Positions 11,340-23,900 are shown, counted from the first letter of the stretch. The stretch is DNA of 64,000 nucleotides from Oxytricha trifallax (GCA_000711775.1 ARYC01000254.1:1-64000); one strand, 5' to 3'. Numbers and translations are program-made. The notes: generated by a model not told the origin, from the sequence alone.

Positions 11340-11753
11340 TAATATTGTAGGAATACATTCGGAAAAGATTTGAAAATCAATTTAAATTTAATTAATAATT
11401 AATTATTTTATTAGAAGTTAAATTTGGCATAATTAAACGATCTTGAGCTCATTCGATTGGGAATTTAAAAATTGCTTGACTTCATTAATTGCGGTACTTT
11501 TTTATCTCATCCCTCGATCGAGATAACTTCACTTTAATTGATTTTATCTAATTGAATAAAATATAAAGTGCAATTAAACTCGATTAATCTTGTTCAAGGG
11601 ATACCACCAAAAATAGAGCCCATTTAAATAAGAATTCAATATTGAATAAGCTCAAGATTGTTTAAATTGGCCAATTTTAACTACCAATCATTTAATTAAT
11701 CATTAATTTAATTTCAATTAATTATCCATTTTCGATTGTATTCATACAATATT
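11340..11753. mobile_element. Palindromic MITE, TTGTAGGAATAC family, degenerate
   Basis: Ends read TATTGTAGGAATACATTCG and its inverse at the right (CGATTGTATTCATACAATA). The interior keeps the order of the well-preserved copy at 29450-29875, including the GCGGTA, CATCCC and GAGATAACTTCACTTTAATT words on both arms. About 414 bp, arms diverged. No gene. Confidence 0.75.
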
Positions 11754-11980
11754 TTATTTATATTTGTATAAAATATTATGTTAAAAATATTTTTATAATT
11801 AATCATAATAATTATGTTGAGATATATGACTATGCATATTTTTAGTCAATTTAAAAAATATCTTTATATTATATAAATTGAAATGCATTTTTACCAAACT
11901 AATCATGATTTTTATATTAATATTCTTTAAATTTTTAATTTAATTTCTCAAATAAATTTGTTTTATCAATATTTTTGAAC

Positions 11981-12954
11981 ATGGAAAAGAAGTAGTTTAA
12001 GTGTAATAAATGTTTGGATTCATATGAATATTTAAGATGCTTTTTTAATTTCAGATATTATACAGATGATGTGACTCATTTCAAAAATACCAAATGGGAT
12101 TTCTCTAAATTAGATGATAAATAATTTTAATTACTATGCACAAAATGCTACGAATAGAGGATTTTAGAGGAGTAATACGTAAAGGATGAAATTATGAAAT
12201 AAAAAAACTAAGCTATATAAGATTTTAAAATTTCAAACAAAATCTTTGAAAGTTAAATGTCTTATTTATAATAACTTGAATCAATTTCAAGTAACTATCC
12301 TTTATATTCAAATTTAATTGAATAAATTTAAAAATTAAAAAACGAAATAACGTTAAGCTTAGATGATATATAGTATAAAAATACAAATGAGATGCTCTCA
12401 ATTTAAAGCAAAAACTTCTATTATATATATTATATTTTCTTAATTTTTTTAAAATAAAATTTTAGAGTTAAATAAAGTAATTTTATAAAAAAATTGGTTG
12501 AAATTATTGACTTTAGCTTAAACTAGCAATATCTCTCAAGTTATTTATTAATTTCAAATTTTACTATAAAATACAATATTCGTAGATAATTAATATCAAA
12601 GCTATATATAATATGAATAAATCAAGCTTTTTGAGGATCTTGTATTTTTATATGCTTTTAATTTGATATTATAATAAAAAAATAAAAAGTTATAATGTAA
12701 TGAAAAGATTTATGTTTTAAATTCTAACTGAGGACATTTAAAAGAGCAGGGATATTTTTAATTAAATTGAATAATGCAAAGAAATTTTCTTACAATAATC
12801 TTAAAATTTAATTTTAAATAAGACAATTTCATAAGAAGACATAGATAATATGTTTGAAAAATAGAAATAAAATCTTAATATCAATGAAAAAGAATAGCTA
12901 TTTTAGAAAATTTAAAGTTTGATACCTTAGATTCCTTAACCATAAAATTATTGA
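11981..12954 (+). CDS. E2: group E family gene, open once a TTTAAA-flanked segment is removed
   Basis: Starts MEKKQFKCNKCLDSYEYLRC at 11981, then YYTDDVTHFKNTKWDFSKLDD and LLCTKCY, and a Gln/Lys-rich coiled coil ending NEMLSIQ. The second block, ILTEDIQKSRDIFNQIEQC to IPQIPQPQNY, ends at TGA 12952-12954. TTTAAA occurs at 12402-12407 and 12716-12721. Removing one copy plus the interval gives 421+239=660 bp, the same as E4 and B2, with an unbroken frame and no alignment gap against group B. It is followed by F2, tail to tail. Intact in principle; function unknown. Confidence 0.85.
12402..12715. other. IES-like segment of E2 (TTTAAA pointer)
   Basis: 314 bp including one TTTAAA. Not homologous to group B or A coding sequence, AT-rich, no GT...AG at the joint. 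Its removal restores a continuous group E frame exactly. Confidence 0.7.
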
Positions 12955-13736
12955 AAGAATCAAATATAAAATTAAAATCAATTTTTATTAATTTAAATGT
13001 TTAATTAATTTTTATACATATAAATAATATTCAAATTTAAATTCTATTTAAAGATTTATGTAAAATTATAAATTTTTATTAGAAAAAAACTTTGATTTTT
13101 AAATTTATACTTTTAAACATTGATTATGTCAACAAACGTTTTTAAATTTGTCTAATAGTATAATAATTAAAATTATAGAATTTTATAAAATAATCATAAT
13201 TTTATTGTATTTAAAGAATGATTAAAGGTCTAAATTGTATAAATTTAAAATAAAAAAAAAGTTTTTTTTTAAATAAACGTGATCTATATATTAGATTAAT
13301 TTCCCTTTAAAGGACTTGATTACTTAACTATTGAATTTCTTTGTAAACTTGAGAATTAAAGAATAAAATAGGGGTATCAATCCTTATAAGAAGTGTTAGC
13401 TGACGTCATTGATTTATAATTAAATCTAAATATAAATTAAAAATTCAAATTATTAATTAAATTTTCTCAGTTTCACCAAGTAAAATGCTAAGTTAAAAGA
13501 AAGATTAAAAAAAAATTTTAATTAAGAAAGACATTTATAATTGTACTTTATAATTAGTAATATCGTAGACAAATGAATAAATATATGTGCATTAAGATTT
13601 AAAATCATTATAAATTTATCAATTATAAAAAAATATTTATGAAAGTATTTATTAATCTTTATAATTAATTCAGTAATACGATTAGTAAAGCATATAAAGA
13701 ATTTATTGTAAAGGAAATTGTTGTTAGAAAATTAAA
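12955..13736. other. Spacer E2-F2
   Basis: AT-rich, no gene. Highly similar to 32284-33065 (shared GGGGTATCAATCCTTATAAG and TTTCTCAGTTTCACCAAG words), part of the duplicated block. Confidence 0.55.
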
Positions 13737-14420
13737 TCATTATTAATCAATTTAATTCTATGGTTAATCAAGAGGAATTTCCAATCTATTAATTTGTTTA
13801 AGCAGATCTTGTTTTTATTATAATTTCAAATTGTCTACTTAAAGATTGAAAAATTTACTGCAATCTTCAGTTGATATTAAACCATTTTGAATGAGCATAA
13901 CATATTGATAAAACAATTTTTATCTCATCTCATTAATATTATTTTGAGCAAGTTTAGATTAATTTATTTCATTCCTTACATAGTCACTCATTTTGTCATG
14001 AAGATTTTTGTAAAATATTTTAACTTATATCATATCTTGTTTATCATATAAATTGCTTAGTGACTTCATATTCGGTTTAAAAATATTGGTAAATTCTTGG
14101 GCTACTTAATAAAATTCCTGCATCCAACTATATTTATGATCTACTTTTTCTTATAAAACAGCAGGAAGTGTATATTCAAGCATAAGTTTGTCATAATTTG
14201 TCTGAATTTCTTTTTAAACGAAGTCTAATTGAATAATATTCTTTTAATAGCAAGTCAAGCACACAAATTTAATTTGATTGTCTTGGAGTGAAGAGAAATC
14301 CCAATCTAATTTCTTGAAAGTAAAGGCATCGTTACAAGGGAAAGTCACATGGTATTATAAGTACAATCTGTCTCTTTAATTCTCGCAGTCGTTGCATTTG
14401 TATAGTTATTTCTTTTCCAT
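13737..14420 (-). CDS. F2: intact group F family gene (227 aa)
   Basis: One uninterrupted frame of 684 bp from ATG at 14420 to TGA at 13737-13739 under the ciliate code. It starts MEKKQLYKCNDCENQRDRLY. Cys box: CNDC, FPCNDAFTF, LDWDF, FVCLTCY; the LxCF cysteine is replaced by Leu-Gln. The coiled coil is rich in Gln, Lys and Asn. The C-terminal block is NGLISTEDCSKFFNLQVDN, ending PLDQPQNQIDQQ. F4 has exactly the same length, and most differences are synonymous, including TAA/CAG exchanges at Gln. This suggests both copies were under protein-level selection. Role unknown. Confidence 0.9.
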
Positions 14421-16079
14421 TTCTATAAATAAATAATAATAATAAGAAATTTATTTGTTTTTCTTTAATATAATAATTACATGATCCTTTTAAATATTTA
14501 AACCATTAGAAAGCAGATAAATTAGAAAAAAATTATATATTTCTAAATAAATATTATAACGATAATTAAGTTTAAAATAAATGTTCAAGAATTGCTGAAC
14601 ATAAAAATATTATTCAACACTAATTTTGATCATTTTAAAAGACTTGATCTAATAAGTTGATAATTAAATTAAAATTATAATTGTGAATAAGAGTAATTTA
14701 AATAAAATCTATATTATAATAGTAAATAAATAAATTATCTATTACTTAATTAACAAAAATCAAATATGATAACAATCTAATATTATCTTGATGTATTTCC
14801 AAATAATTTTTAGTATTTCAATTTATAAAACAGATATTCTTTTCTTGCAAATAAATATTTCTATATTGTTTTTAAAAAAAACCATTTTGAGAATAAGCTA
14901 AAGATTCTAACTCACCTTTTGTTAAATGAGTTATCATATTAATCAAGAAATCTTTATATTATTACACAAATTTTGATATTGAATAGCTTAGGTTCATTTT
15001 ATCATCATTAACATAAATTTAATTTTTTTTTTATATTAAAACATTAAAATATATTGTTTGTAATATTTTTCAGGGAAGATATTAAAAACTTAATTATAAA
15101 AATTGAAATCATTTCAATAATTGTAATAGTTAAAAGATTACATTTTATTATATAACTAAAGATAATATGTTTTTAAAAAGAAGTAGGTCTTTTATTTATC
15201 TAAATCTCTATTGGCAAAACTAATAGTAATTATTATTTTGTATAATGTAATACACTTTTTTAATAAATTTGGAGATTTTTTTCTTCAAGTGCTGATATAA
15301 TAAATATCTTTTTACAAAAGGGTAATTGTAGTTTTGTTTTAGTATACATGCTGTAAAATGAAATTTTATGTTATAAATATTGTCTAGATTTAAATTTAAT
15401 TTGGTGAAATAAATAATAAGCATTATAAATTTTAAGTATAGGATTTTGTGTCGAAAAAATATTTGAGATCAATTATTATCTACAAAAAGAGGAATTCATT
15501 TATTCCTCAGATTTTCGAGATTTTATTGTTTATTTTATTTTAAGAGAGAAATATTTCTTTTTTATTTTCACAATTATTACATTTTTATTTAATATAAGTT
15601 ATATACAGATATAAATATGTGGAAAAATGAATGTACAAAATAAATATATAAATGGAAAGATTTTAATTTTGTCTAATTATCATAATGGAAAAGAAGTCTT
15701 TATTAAAATCCCATGTTTCTATTAAGACAATTTAAATTGAAATTAGAAACATTAATTAAAAATTAATTTTCAATTGCTGAAATTATATATAAATAGGTTG
15801 ATATAAACGTTACATGCCCCATTTTGTTTTTTATAATACAATTAATCGAGCAAATAGCTCTAATAATCAACAAAAAAATCTACAATTATATGCATTACAA
15901 TCTTTTTTTATAATTAAATGCTCTTAACTCCTGATCCTTTTTATTATATGACTAACTAAGTTTTAAATAAAAATATGAGATTAAATAAATAGAATAGTTG
16001 TAGTAGTGAATCGCTTAAGGCAAGGGAAATTAAAAAAAGAGATCAAAATTTAATTAGAGATCTCTAATATATAATAATC
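14421..16079. other. Long AT-rich spacer with a possible decayed family N-terminus
   Basis: On the minus strand near 15585 a frame reads KCNNCENKKEIFL, then drifts into unrelated residues with a TGA. It may be a relic of a family Cys box. Nothing else recognised. Confidence 0.3.
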
Positions 16080-16384
16080 AGTATTAATTATTACTAATAT
16101 ATGTATAATAAATAGGGGCCATAAATTATCAAAGATGGCATTAGGATTTTTAGAAGTATTTACCTGCCCTACTTTTTTTTTGGTACTCTTGATTACATTG
16201 CTCCAGAAGTTGTCGAAGTTGTCAATGCAACATTTATTCTTCCAACGACTGAATGAGTAGTAGTTGCTCAATATGTGTTTTTAGAATTTATCCAAATTTT
16301 TGCTTCCATCATTTGCATTCAAGATGACAAAGACGTAGTTTTGTGTTCCTCGTCGCTCAACATATATTAGTAATAATTAATACT
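16080..16384 (-). mobile_element. 305-bp element with perfect 24-bp inverted repeats and an open minus-strand frame
   Basis: Inverted repeats at 16080-16103 and 16361-16384 (AGTATTAATTATTACT... and its exact inverse). The interior is richer in G+C. On the minus strand it is open end to end under the ciliate code, with ordinary-looking residues: VERRGTQNYVFVILNANDG, NYYSFSRWKNKCCIDNFDNF, KKKVGQVNTSKNPNAIFD. No obvious target duplication. It could be a small element carrying a gene piece, or a macronuclear-destined segment with inverted pointers. The product is not recognised. Confidence 0.5.
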
Positions 16385-16567
16385 TAAATAGAATATTTAG
16401 AGTAAAATTGATTCGTCGGCAAATTAAAAAAAATATTATTTATATTATGAAGAGCATTATTAAGATAGCTTAAAAAAGTAATTTATATTAATTAAATAAT
16501 TTTATATTAATTTAAATTTTAAGCTAAATTAAAATTAATTATAATTATATTTTTGTGATGTTATTTA

Positions 16568-17245
16568 TCAATTTAACTCATTTTAAGGCTGTTCTTGCTA
16601 AGGCAATAATTCATATATAAACTTAAAAAGGCTTTCTTTTTCGCTAATTTTAAGTTCAGTAATTTGATTTTCAAAGAACTAATTCATTTGTGAAATGTTG
16701 TATTTTCCACTTTCAATTAATTTTTAATTTAATTAGATAAATGTTTCTTTTGACTTCTTAATTTCTTTTTCGAAGCTTTAGCTACATTTAATCTCATAGA
16801 GTATCTATGTATTTAATTTACTGATAAAATCAGTGTAGATTTCTTCAAGAGACATTTCAATATTCTATTACATCTCGTTAAAGTAATTTTGCAAATCTTT
16901 ATTGATAAATTTCTCATAATCTTCAAACTTAGTCTGTATTTAAGTGTTAATTCTCACAAACCTCTCAAATCTTTTAAAGTCTTTTATAAATTTATCAATT
17001 TTCTGCTAAGATTCTTGTTAAATCATTTAAATTTCATTCTAAATAAGTGGACTATTTAGAGTGCTTTTAATGTAACACTGTTAACAAAGTAATTTAATTG
17101 AATCCAACTAAAATTTGGAGTGTTACCATCAAGCTGTGAAGAAAACTGAAGAATCTTCGCATTCGTATACAGTTTCATTGAAACATCTGAGGTAACTACA
17201 TAATTAGCCACATTAATTACATTTGAATTGTCTAGGCAAATTCAT
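16568..17245 (-). pseudogene. A5: family gene, full length with one in-frame TGA
   Basis: 678 bp, the same as A7. Starts MNLPRQFKCNQCGQLCSYLR at 17245 and has CNQC, LRCF, YECED, W and LLCQQCY. It then has a coiled coil, SGKYNISQMNQFFENQI, LKISEKESLF and LLPQQEQPQNELN to TGA 16568-16570. The only lesion is a TGA just before the conserved Trp, where A6 and A7 have CGA (Arg), a single C-to-T change. Recently inactivated, or read through. A 3' relative of the MITE next to A6 and A7 is not present here. Confidence 0.85.
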
Positions 17246-17654
17246 TCTAGGTTGTCTTTTATAAAAAATAATAATAAAATGGACCTTGAAAATTATTTCA
17301 GTTATTATATACTTTTTCATTGAATATTCAATTTAAAAATTCGCTAAAGTTTTGTGCTTTTTTTTTAAAAAAAAGTTTTTAATTAGAATTAAACAACAAT
17401 AGATATGTAATTATATTTATCATAAATTTATTATTAATCTTAATAGTTCATTTTTTAAGTATTTTAATATTTTAAAGTATGAAATTATTTCAAAATTTTT
17501 AAATTATCAAATAATTTAAGTTTAATAACTATTGAATTAATTCAAAAACTAAATACTGTTGTATTGAAAAATTTATTTTTTAAATAATTTTACAAAATTG
17601 ATTTATTTTAGATCTATTGTAAATCAATTAAACTTAATTATTAAAAAATTGCAC
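17246..17654. other. Spacer upstream of A5
   Basis: AT-rich upstream region of A5, similar in its first 200 bp to the regions upstream of A6-A9. No gene. Confidence 0.45.
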
Positions 17655-18188
17655 TAAAATTTATTCTATTATTCATTTAAAAACATGGAGATACTTACGA
17701 GAATGATGAGTAGTTGAGAGAAATTTTAGAACGAAGAAAAGCAAAAGTACAAGGATATGAACTTTGGAAACGGTTAGAACCAAGTTAAGATAAATATTTA
17801 CTGCTGCCTCCAGAAATAAATGAATACCATAAAGCTCAAAGTGAAAAATCGAGAATATCAGCTAAAAAAATAATAACTTCACGACTTTTATAATTAATCT
17901 CATTCACGGCTCTCTGGCATGATGATTTGCCTTTAAATCCTTTCGTGATTTCCCACCGGAGCCCCAGCTGAAGGCGAGCTGATATTCTCAATTTGTCACT
18001 TGGAGCTTTAAGATATTCATTTGTTTCAGGAGGCAGTAGTAGATATTAATCTTACCTTGGCTCTAACCGATTTCTAAATTCATATTCTTGTGCTTTTTCT
18101 ATTCTTCGTTCTTAAATTTCACTCAACTACTTATCATTCTCGGAAGGATCTCCATGCTTTTATATGAATAATAAGAATAAAATTTTGA
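17655..18188. repeat. Inverted duplication of an unrecognised coding segment
   Basis: Left arm about 17655-17875, right arm about 17985-18188, in inverted orientation and diverged. Both arms encode the same peptide under the ciliate code. Plus strand: ENDEQLREILERRKAKVQGY..LEPSQDKYLLLPPEINEY. Minus strand: ENDKQLSEIQERRIEKAQEY..LEPRQDQYLLLPPETNEY. The minus copy continues across the GC-rich centre as RISARLQLGLRWEITKGFKG. Conserved amino acids despite base divergence mean this was a real gene segment. No family recognised; it may be macronuclear-destined sequence or a captured fragment. Confidence 0.6.
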
Positions 18189-19200
18189 ATAAATTTTACA
18201 ATCATTTTACTAGATGTAATTTAATTTATTAATTTATTATTTAAGGCAGATATCTGTATTTTGATTATTTGGATTTCTCATTATTTCGTATATTATTAAT
18301 TATAAAGTTCTAAGCAATTTGTCTTTATTTTTACTGAATCTCATTTTTCACAAATAGTATAAGTAATTTGCTTGATTCAATTAAAATCCTATGAGAAATT
18401 TAGATTTATATTAATTATCGTAAAAAATATGTTTTTTCTTTTTAAATATTATTTAAAATTTTTAATAAAGCAAATAGGATTTAATTTTTTAGAAACTTGA
18501 ATATTATTAAAGTTATTAAACATAATATAACCTTAATTTAGTTAGACAATATAAAAGAAAACTTTATAAATTCTATTAATTTTTAAATCTAGTTATTTCA
18601 TTGAACAAACTGACTATTAAATATGGATTTCTTTAAAAAATATAATATTGAAAACTATTTATATTATTAATGAGCACCTATTTAATTAATATAGCAGATT
18701 AACTTTTAAATTTTAAATATAAAAAAAATATACTTTACAATTCATTTAAATATATAATATAATTATAATTTTTCAATAATTCAATTATTATACAATTTTT
18801 AATTTTGTATACCTAAAACTAGTAATATAATGCGGAACTTATGAGCTTGATATTATATTCTTCGATATTTACAAAAGCAAAATTTATTAATAATATTTTA
18901 CTTCAACCTAATTTGTTAATATCAACCATAATTATGAAATATTTTATTAACAGCAATTGCTAACTAATAAAATAAAAAATTAGACCTTAAAAATATAAGA
19001 TTTTATGTCATAAATAATATTCTATTGCATTTTAAAAAATAATAATATTTTTATATAAATTTTCCACACTATATTGTATTGTAATTTTCAAAATTATTGC
19101 ATTTATTGAATAAATAAATTTCTAAACCGAAGAATGAATGTCCAAAATAGTCCTTAAGAGAGTTTATTAAATCTGTCTGTTTTATTGAAATAGAAATTTG

Positions 19201-19202
<2 letters not shown>
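18189..19202. other. AT-rich spacer
   Basis: No gene or repeat recognised. Confidence 0.5.
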
Positions 19203-19259
<57 letters not shown>

Positions 19260-19261
19260 AA
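19203..19261. repeat. (TA)n microsatellite
   Basis: About 59 bp of nearly uninterrupted TA dinucleotide. Confidence 0.95.
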
Positions 19262-19491
19262 AATAAGATTGTAAAAATAAAAAATTTTAAATGCCTGTTT
19301 ATTTATTATTTTATAAACATTCAGTAATCATTTTTAACAAAATTATTTATATGATAATTAAACAATATATTCAACTTTTATATAAAAATAATTAAGAATA
19401 AAACAAAAAAGTAATTTATGAATTCTATATGTTTAATTTCATGAATATTTTTAATTAAATTAACAATAAGTTCAATTAAATTCTTGTAATG

Positions 19492-19898
19492 TTATTGTAG
19501 AAATATATTCAATTTTAAAAATCAATTATAATAAAATTAATTAAATATAAAAAATGCATTAATAAAATTCATAGTCACAAAAAATTAACCAAAAAATAGA
19601 TTCATTTTCTAACAATTCTAGCTTAATTATACTATTGCCAATACTCCTGATTGTCCCATAAAGTAAATATTTTAATTTTATGCTAACTCCCAAAAACTTC
19701 AAATGAGATTTTCTCGCTTTGTGATGAAAGATATCAATATAGAAATAACCCACCGTCTCATTTTTAATGCACTATCTAGAAAGACTCATATTTTTAGGAT
19801 TTGGAGACATTTTATAGAATAATAACTAAAATTTATTAGTAATTAAATTATTTTTAATATAGAATAATTGTAGAAATCGAATGTATCCCTACAATATT
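19492..19898. mobile_element. Palindromic MITE, TTGTAGGAATAC family, next to A6
   Basis: Left end GTTATTGTAGAAATATATTC, right end GAATGTATCCCTACAATA. About 407 bp. It lies 2 bp beyond the A6 stop. The same element sits at the same place beside A7 (34238-34667), so it was present before those genes were duplicated. Confidence 0.65.
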
Positions 19899-20552
19899 AA
19901 TCAATTTAGCTCATTTTAAGGTTAAGCTTATTCAGGCAATAATTCATGTATCTTTGTATAAATGATTTCTTTTTTTTGGATTTTAAGATCAGCAATTTGA
20001 TTCTCAAAGAAAGTATTCATCTGTGAAATGTTATATTACTCACTTTCAATTAGATTTTTATTTTATGAAATGTAATTTTCTTTTGACTTCTTGATTTCAT
20101 TTTCGATGATGTAGCTATTATTGATATCATCTCATATCAGTGTATTTAACTTGCTTATAAAATCAACATATTTGTCTTCGATAGATTAAGTAAGATTCTT
20201 TTGAAAATCTTTATAAAGATATTGTAAATCTTGTTCGATTAATCTAAGATAATCTTCAAAGTAAAGCTGTAATTTATTATCAATTTTAACAAACCTTTCA
20301 AAATTTTCGCATTCTCTCTGTAAAATTTCAAATTCCAGTTAGTAATCTGATTAAATCTACTAAATCTCAATCTTAATTTGTGGAGTATTAAGAGTGCTTT
20401 CAAAATAGCATTAAAAACCCAAAATCCCTAAATGAGGTTAGTAAGTTCTTTAATTTTTAGGGAATTTGATAGGGGTTGGGGCTTTTAGTATTATTTAATG
20501 TGTAATTTATAGTAAATTTATTTCATTTAATCACTCAAAATGCACTTTTGGA

Positions 20553-22690
20553 TCATGAGTGAGATTTCTGAAGTTTATCTTTCTTAACATCAACTCTATT
20601 GATAGGTCCAATTTTGAGTTTTGCCTTATTATTATTGACTCTGCTAATGGTTTCATTGTTTTGAGAGACTCTCGATTACTCAATAAATTGATTTATTCTT
20701 TGCATTGAGTCTTTCTTGCACCTTGTAGAGTAGTAATCATTGCAAGGCATATCGCACTCTATTATTATTAATGCTGCCATAGCCCACACATCCCATTGAA
20801 AGTCCCCATCTTTCCAGTCTTCTCTTTCTGGATTATAGCCGCAAGTTCCCATAACACTTCTAAGCCTTGATACTTCCACTCTTAAAGCTCTGTTGAAATC
20901 AATTATTGGTACTGTTACTGGTGAAAAGTTCGACATTATATTCTCAGGCTTGAGATATCTAAGAACAAAGCCTAACTTATGAACTTCTTTGATACATTGT
21001 ATAGCTTATGTTGCTATTAAAGCAAGCTATCTATGATTTCTTTGATGAGTTATGAAATCTCTGAATGTCATTTCAAAGAGTGGTAGTCTGAAAGCTACAT
21101 GATATTTAGCTAAGAGAACAGTAGATAGATAGATAAATGCTAAAGGCTGGGAAATTAGAAATCTAGAAATCAAAATCTCTAGACTTAATATATAGTAATA
21201 TACTTTAATTATTTACCGCATTTTTAATTTTTTTTTTGCGCATCTTCTAATCTCTGAAATCTAACTGCATGTCTATTCTCTTGCTACTATTTTTTCGCGG
21301 TTTCAAAAATTAAACTTTAAATCCAACAGTAGCTCCAGTTTCTTTTTTAAAGGGTTTTAATTATCTTTTTACCACTATCATTGATTTTCCATGCATTGCT
21401 TATCATAAGTTCGAAGTATATATCATTATCAACTGATTAGGGTTTTTTGTTTTTCTATTTCCCCAAGTTGACTTTGGTGCTAAATTCCACCGTATGATTA
21501 ACCAGCAATGTAGAGATCGTTGTTCATATTTTCAGGGAAGTTTTTTTAAGGCAAAACATCTGAAACTTGCAGCTTTGAACCTAGTACGCTCCTGTTGAAA
21601 GTGCCTGTAGGTGTAGTCCTGGGGTGCATGTCCCTCGCCTCATCATTTCACTCGTCCTCCACTGTTTCAAAATAGTTGTATTCACAAGATTATTATGATT
21701 TTGGTATCAGAGCTCCCATAATAATTAATGTATATTACTAAACAGTATCTAGCTTTATTAAGTATTTACAATTAGCCTGAGTGAGTACTTAATATTTATT
21801 AGTAAACTCCATTTAATAATTATAATCACTAAGGAATAGTTGAAAGGATATACCTTGTAAGCATTCTCATGATTCTTTATAACTTTCTTGTCATAGGAGT
21901 CCTCTAGAATTAGATAGCTTTGAGAGAAGTATCTAAATCAATATATGCAATTACTGGAATTTTCTTGAATTATATTTTAATCATGATTTTAGTGACATCT
22001 CATGATTGAAGGTTGCGTGCAATAATCACATACTCTGATTCGCTTGCTTGTTAAAGCTCAGCAAATTAAAGAGGCTCCCTTGCTTTTCTTTGTTGAGCGA
22101 CTTCAGTTGAGTGTCTTATTCTTCAACCTCTTTTTTTTCCTGTTGGTTTTTAAAAGATGCTTCTTTAAGCCTCTTGTATGAGAGTTTTGCTTATTGCATT
22201 CAAAGCAATCATACTTTCCAGCTATTTTATCATGATTTAAGTTTACAGTGGGCTTGGATTCTCTATGCTCCTTCTTATATCTGTACCAGCTTTATTTTTG
22301 AGCAAAATCTCTCTCCCATATCTAACAAAAATTAACTTAAACTTTTTCAGTTTGTATAGGAATTACATTTAATACCTTTCTCCTCCTCTCTGTCTCCAAC
22401 ATACTTGTTTGCCATTTATTTTATATTATTAATTTCTATTTTAATAACAGAGACCTCAAGTGATATCTCTGGTAGTTCCGTATGAGAGTTCATTTCAGCT
22501 ATCACACTTTTTATTCCTGCCACTCATTTAGTTTGATGGAAGTGCTGTTGTTTTTCTTAAAATGTTAGCGCTGATATTTAAATTTGAATTTATAATTATA
22601 AACTGTCTCAATTATTCAGAGCTCATATGAGAGCTTTGCAACGGTATAAGTTTTAAGAGAAGTTTTTAGAGTATCAGTGAAGAAATGAGC
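20553..22690 (-). pseudogene. TBE 57-kDa protein: C2H2 zinc finger plus kinase-like domain, damaged
   Basis: Two recognisable parts on the minus strand. Around 22150-22300 is a zinc-finger-like motif, YDCFECNKQNSHTRGLKKH, with basic flanks. At 20553-21120 an open frame gives a protein-kinase C-lobe: IQCIKEVHKLGF, LRYLKPENIMSNF, VPIIDFNRAL, MGTCGYNPE, and WDVWAMAALIIIECDM as helix F. The catalytic loop lacks the usual HRD aspartate (LRY) and the DFG glycine is Asn, so phosphotransfer is doubtful. The frame is interrupted between 21120 and 21900 by an AT-rich stretch and shifts. TBE 57-kDa genes are known to combine these domains. It ends at TGA 20553-20555. Confidence 0.8.
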
Positions 22691-22784
22691 AGGAAGAGAC
22701 GAATAAGCTCTAATTATGGGTGAGAAAGTAACTATTACTATCAATAATAAGTTGCTTACGGCACATGCCGATTTAGGAGGCGCA

Positions 22785-22925
22785 ACTAATTAAGTACGTA
22801 CTGCTTTAAGAGGTATTTTGTGATTTTATGATTAAAATTAGGGTACTCCTAATTAAGTAATAGCTTTAATTAATGCTCCTAATTAAGTCCTAGCATTTAG
22901 TAGTTGCTCCTAATTAAGTACGTAC
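22785..22925. promoter_or_regulatory. Repeated CTAATTAAGT motifs in the TBE divergent promoter region
   Basis: Four copies of CTCCTAATTAAGT-like words (near 22788, 22848, 22878 and 22908), two followed by ACGTAC, between the divergent 57-kDa and 22-kDa genes. Related TACTAATTAAGT words occur inside the mini-TBE at 57160-57360. Candidate protein-binding array; function inferred. Confidence 0.45.
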
Positions 22926-23102
22926 CAATTTAAATTAAAAAATATGGAACTATACAGTAGAAATTGATATCAATCTCTCCATATCCTACTTAGAGGTTGA
23001 CCTCCTATAAGATGCCCATATTTAATATTAAGTTTTACAGATGTAAATACTTGAAATCAATAAATTTAAATTTGAATATCATTTCTTAGATGTGTAAACA
23101 AG

Positions 23103-23900
23103 ATGGAGTCAATGAATGATGCAATGAAAAGAGTGCAAGCTCAAGAATTGATTCAAAGATTTAGAAGCAGAGAGGATTTGCATCACTACCTGGTGCAGCA
23201 AGGTAATGAACTCATAGTAACTAATCTTTATTATGTAGTTGGTCTGTTCCTCCCAACGATGGAAGGCACTAAAATTTCATTTCTAAGAGCGATACTCTGC
23301 TAAGAAAAAGAAAGCATTGAAAACTTAAGATGTAAAGTTTACAGAGATTCTAAACTATCCAGAAATTTCAGTATCTAATTTATATGAGGATGCAATGAAT
23401 TATCAAGAAGTTTCGCAGTCCTGCCTACTAAGAAGCAGTTTTCAAATAAAATACCTTAAAAATCCTATTTCTTTGGCATACTTGCAACAATTAAAGATGA
23501 TTTCTTGAAAGAAATTATTCAAGAATCTCATAAAAAAAAGGCACAGCATCTCTTCAGAATATAAGGACAAACAAGGGATCAAGATAAGTGAGAGCTGGCT
23601 ATCAGAGCAACAGAAGCACCCATATATTCAAGTAAGATTTGTAGCTTAACTCTTTAGAAAAATCTGGTACTGGCATATTCTTGATAAAGGAATAGAGCAA
23701 GCTTCACAGAGAGCGAAAGTCGCTGACGAAGTATGAAGTTAGCAAGAGACTTTATTCAAGTATTGAGCCTCCAGAATCAATTAACATAGATGCTGGAGCT
23801 AGCAGTAAGAGAAGAAACCTTGGAGGATGAAAGTAACAAGAATAAGAAATAAAGAGAAGCCAGCTCCCACGAAACAACTTTAAATGTGATTTGTATTTTG
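23103..23900 (+). pseudogene. TBE 22-kDa protein gene, damaged
   Basis: Starts MESMNDAMKRVQAQELIQRF at 23103 and stays open past the TAA at 23301 (Gln) to a TGA near 23380. The same frame then goes on as SRSFAVLPTKKQFSNKI, FFGILATIKDDFLKEII and KKKAQHLFRIQGQTRDQ, with further TGA codons. Basic, no known fold; the 22-kDa protein has no assigned function. It sits between the divergent promoter and the convergent transposase gene, as in other TBEs. Confidence 0.7.

Noticed and set aside
15200-15600. A complete family gene on the minus strand near 15.5 kb
   Set aside because: Only KCNNCENKKEIFL resembles the Cys box. The following residues do not align, and TGA codons occur.
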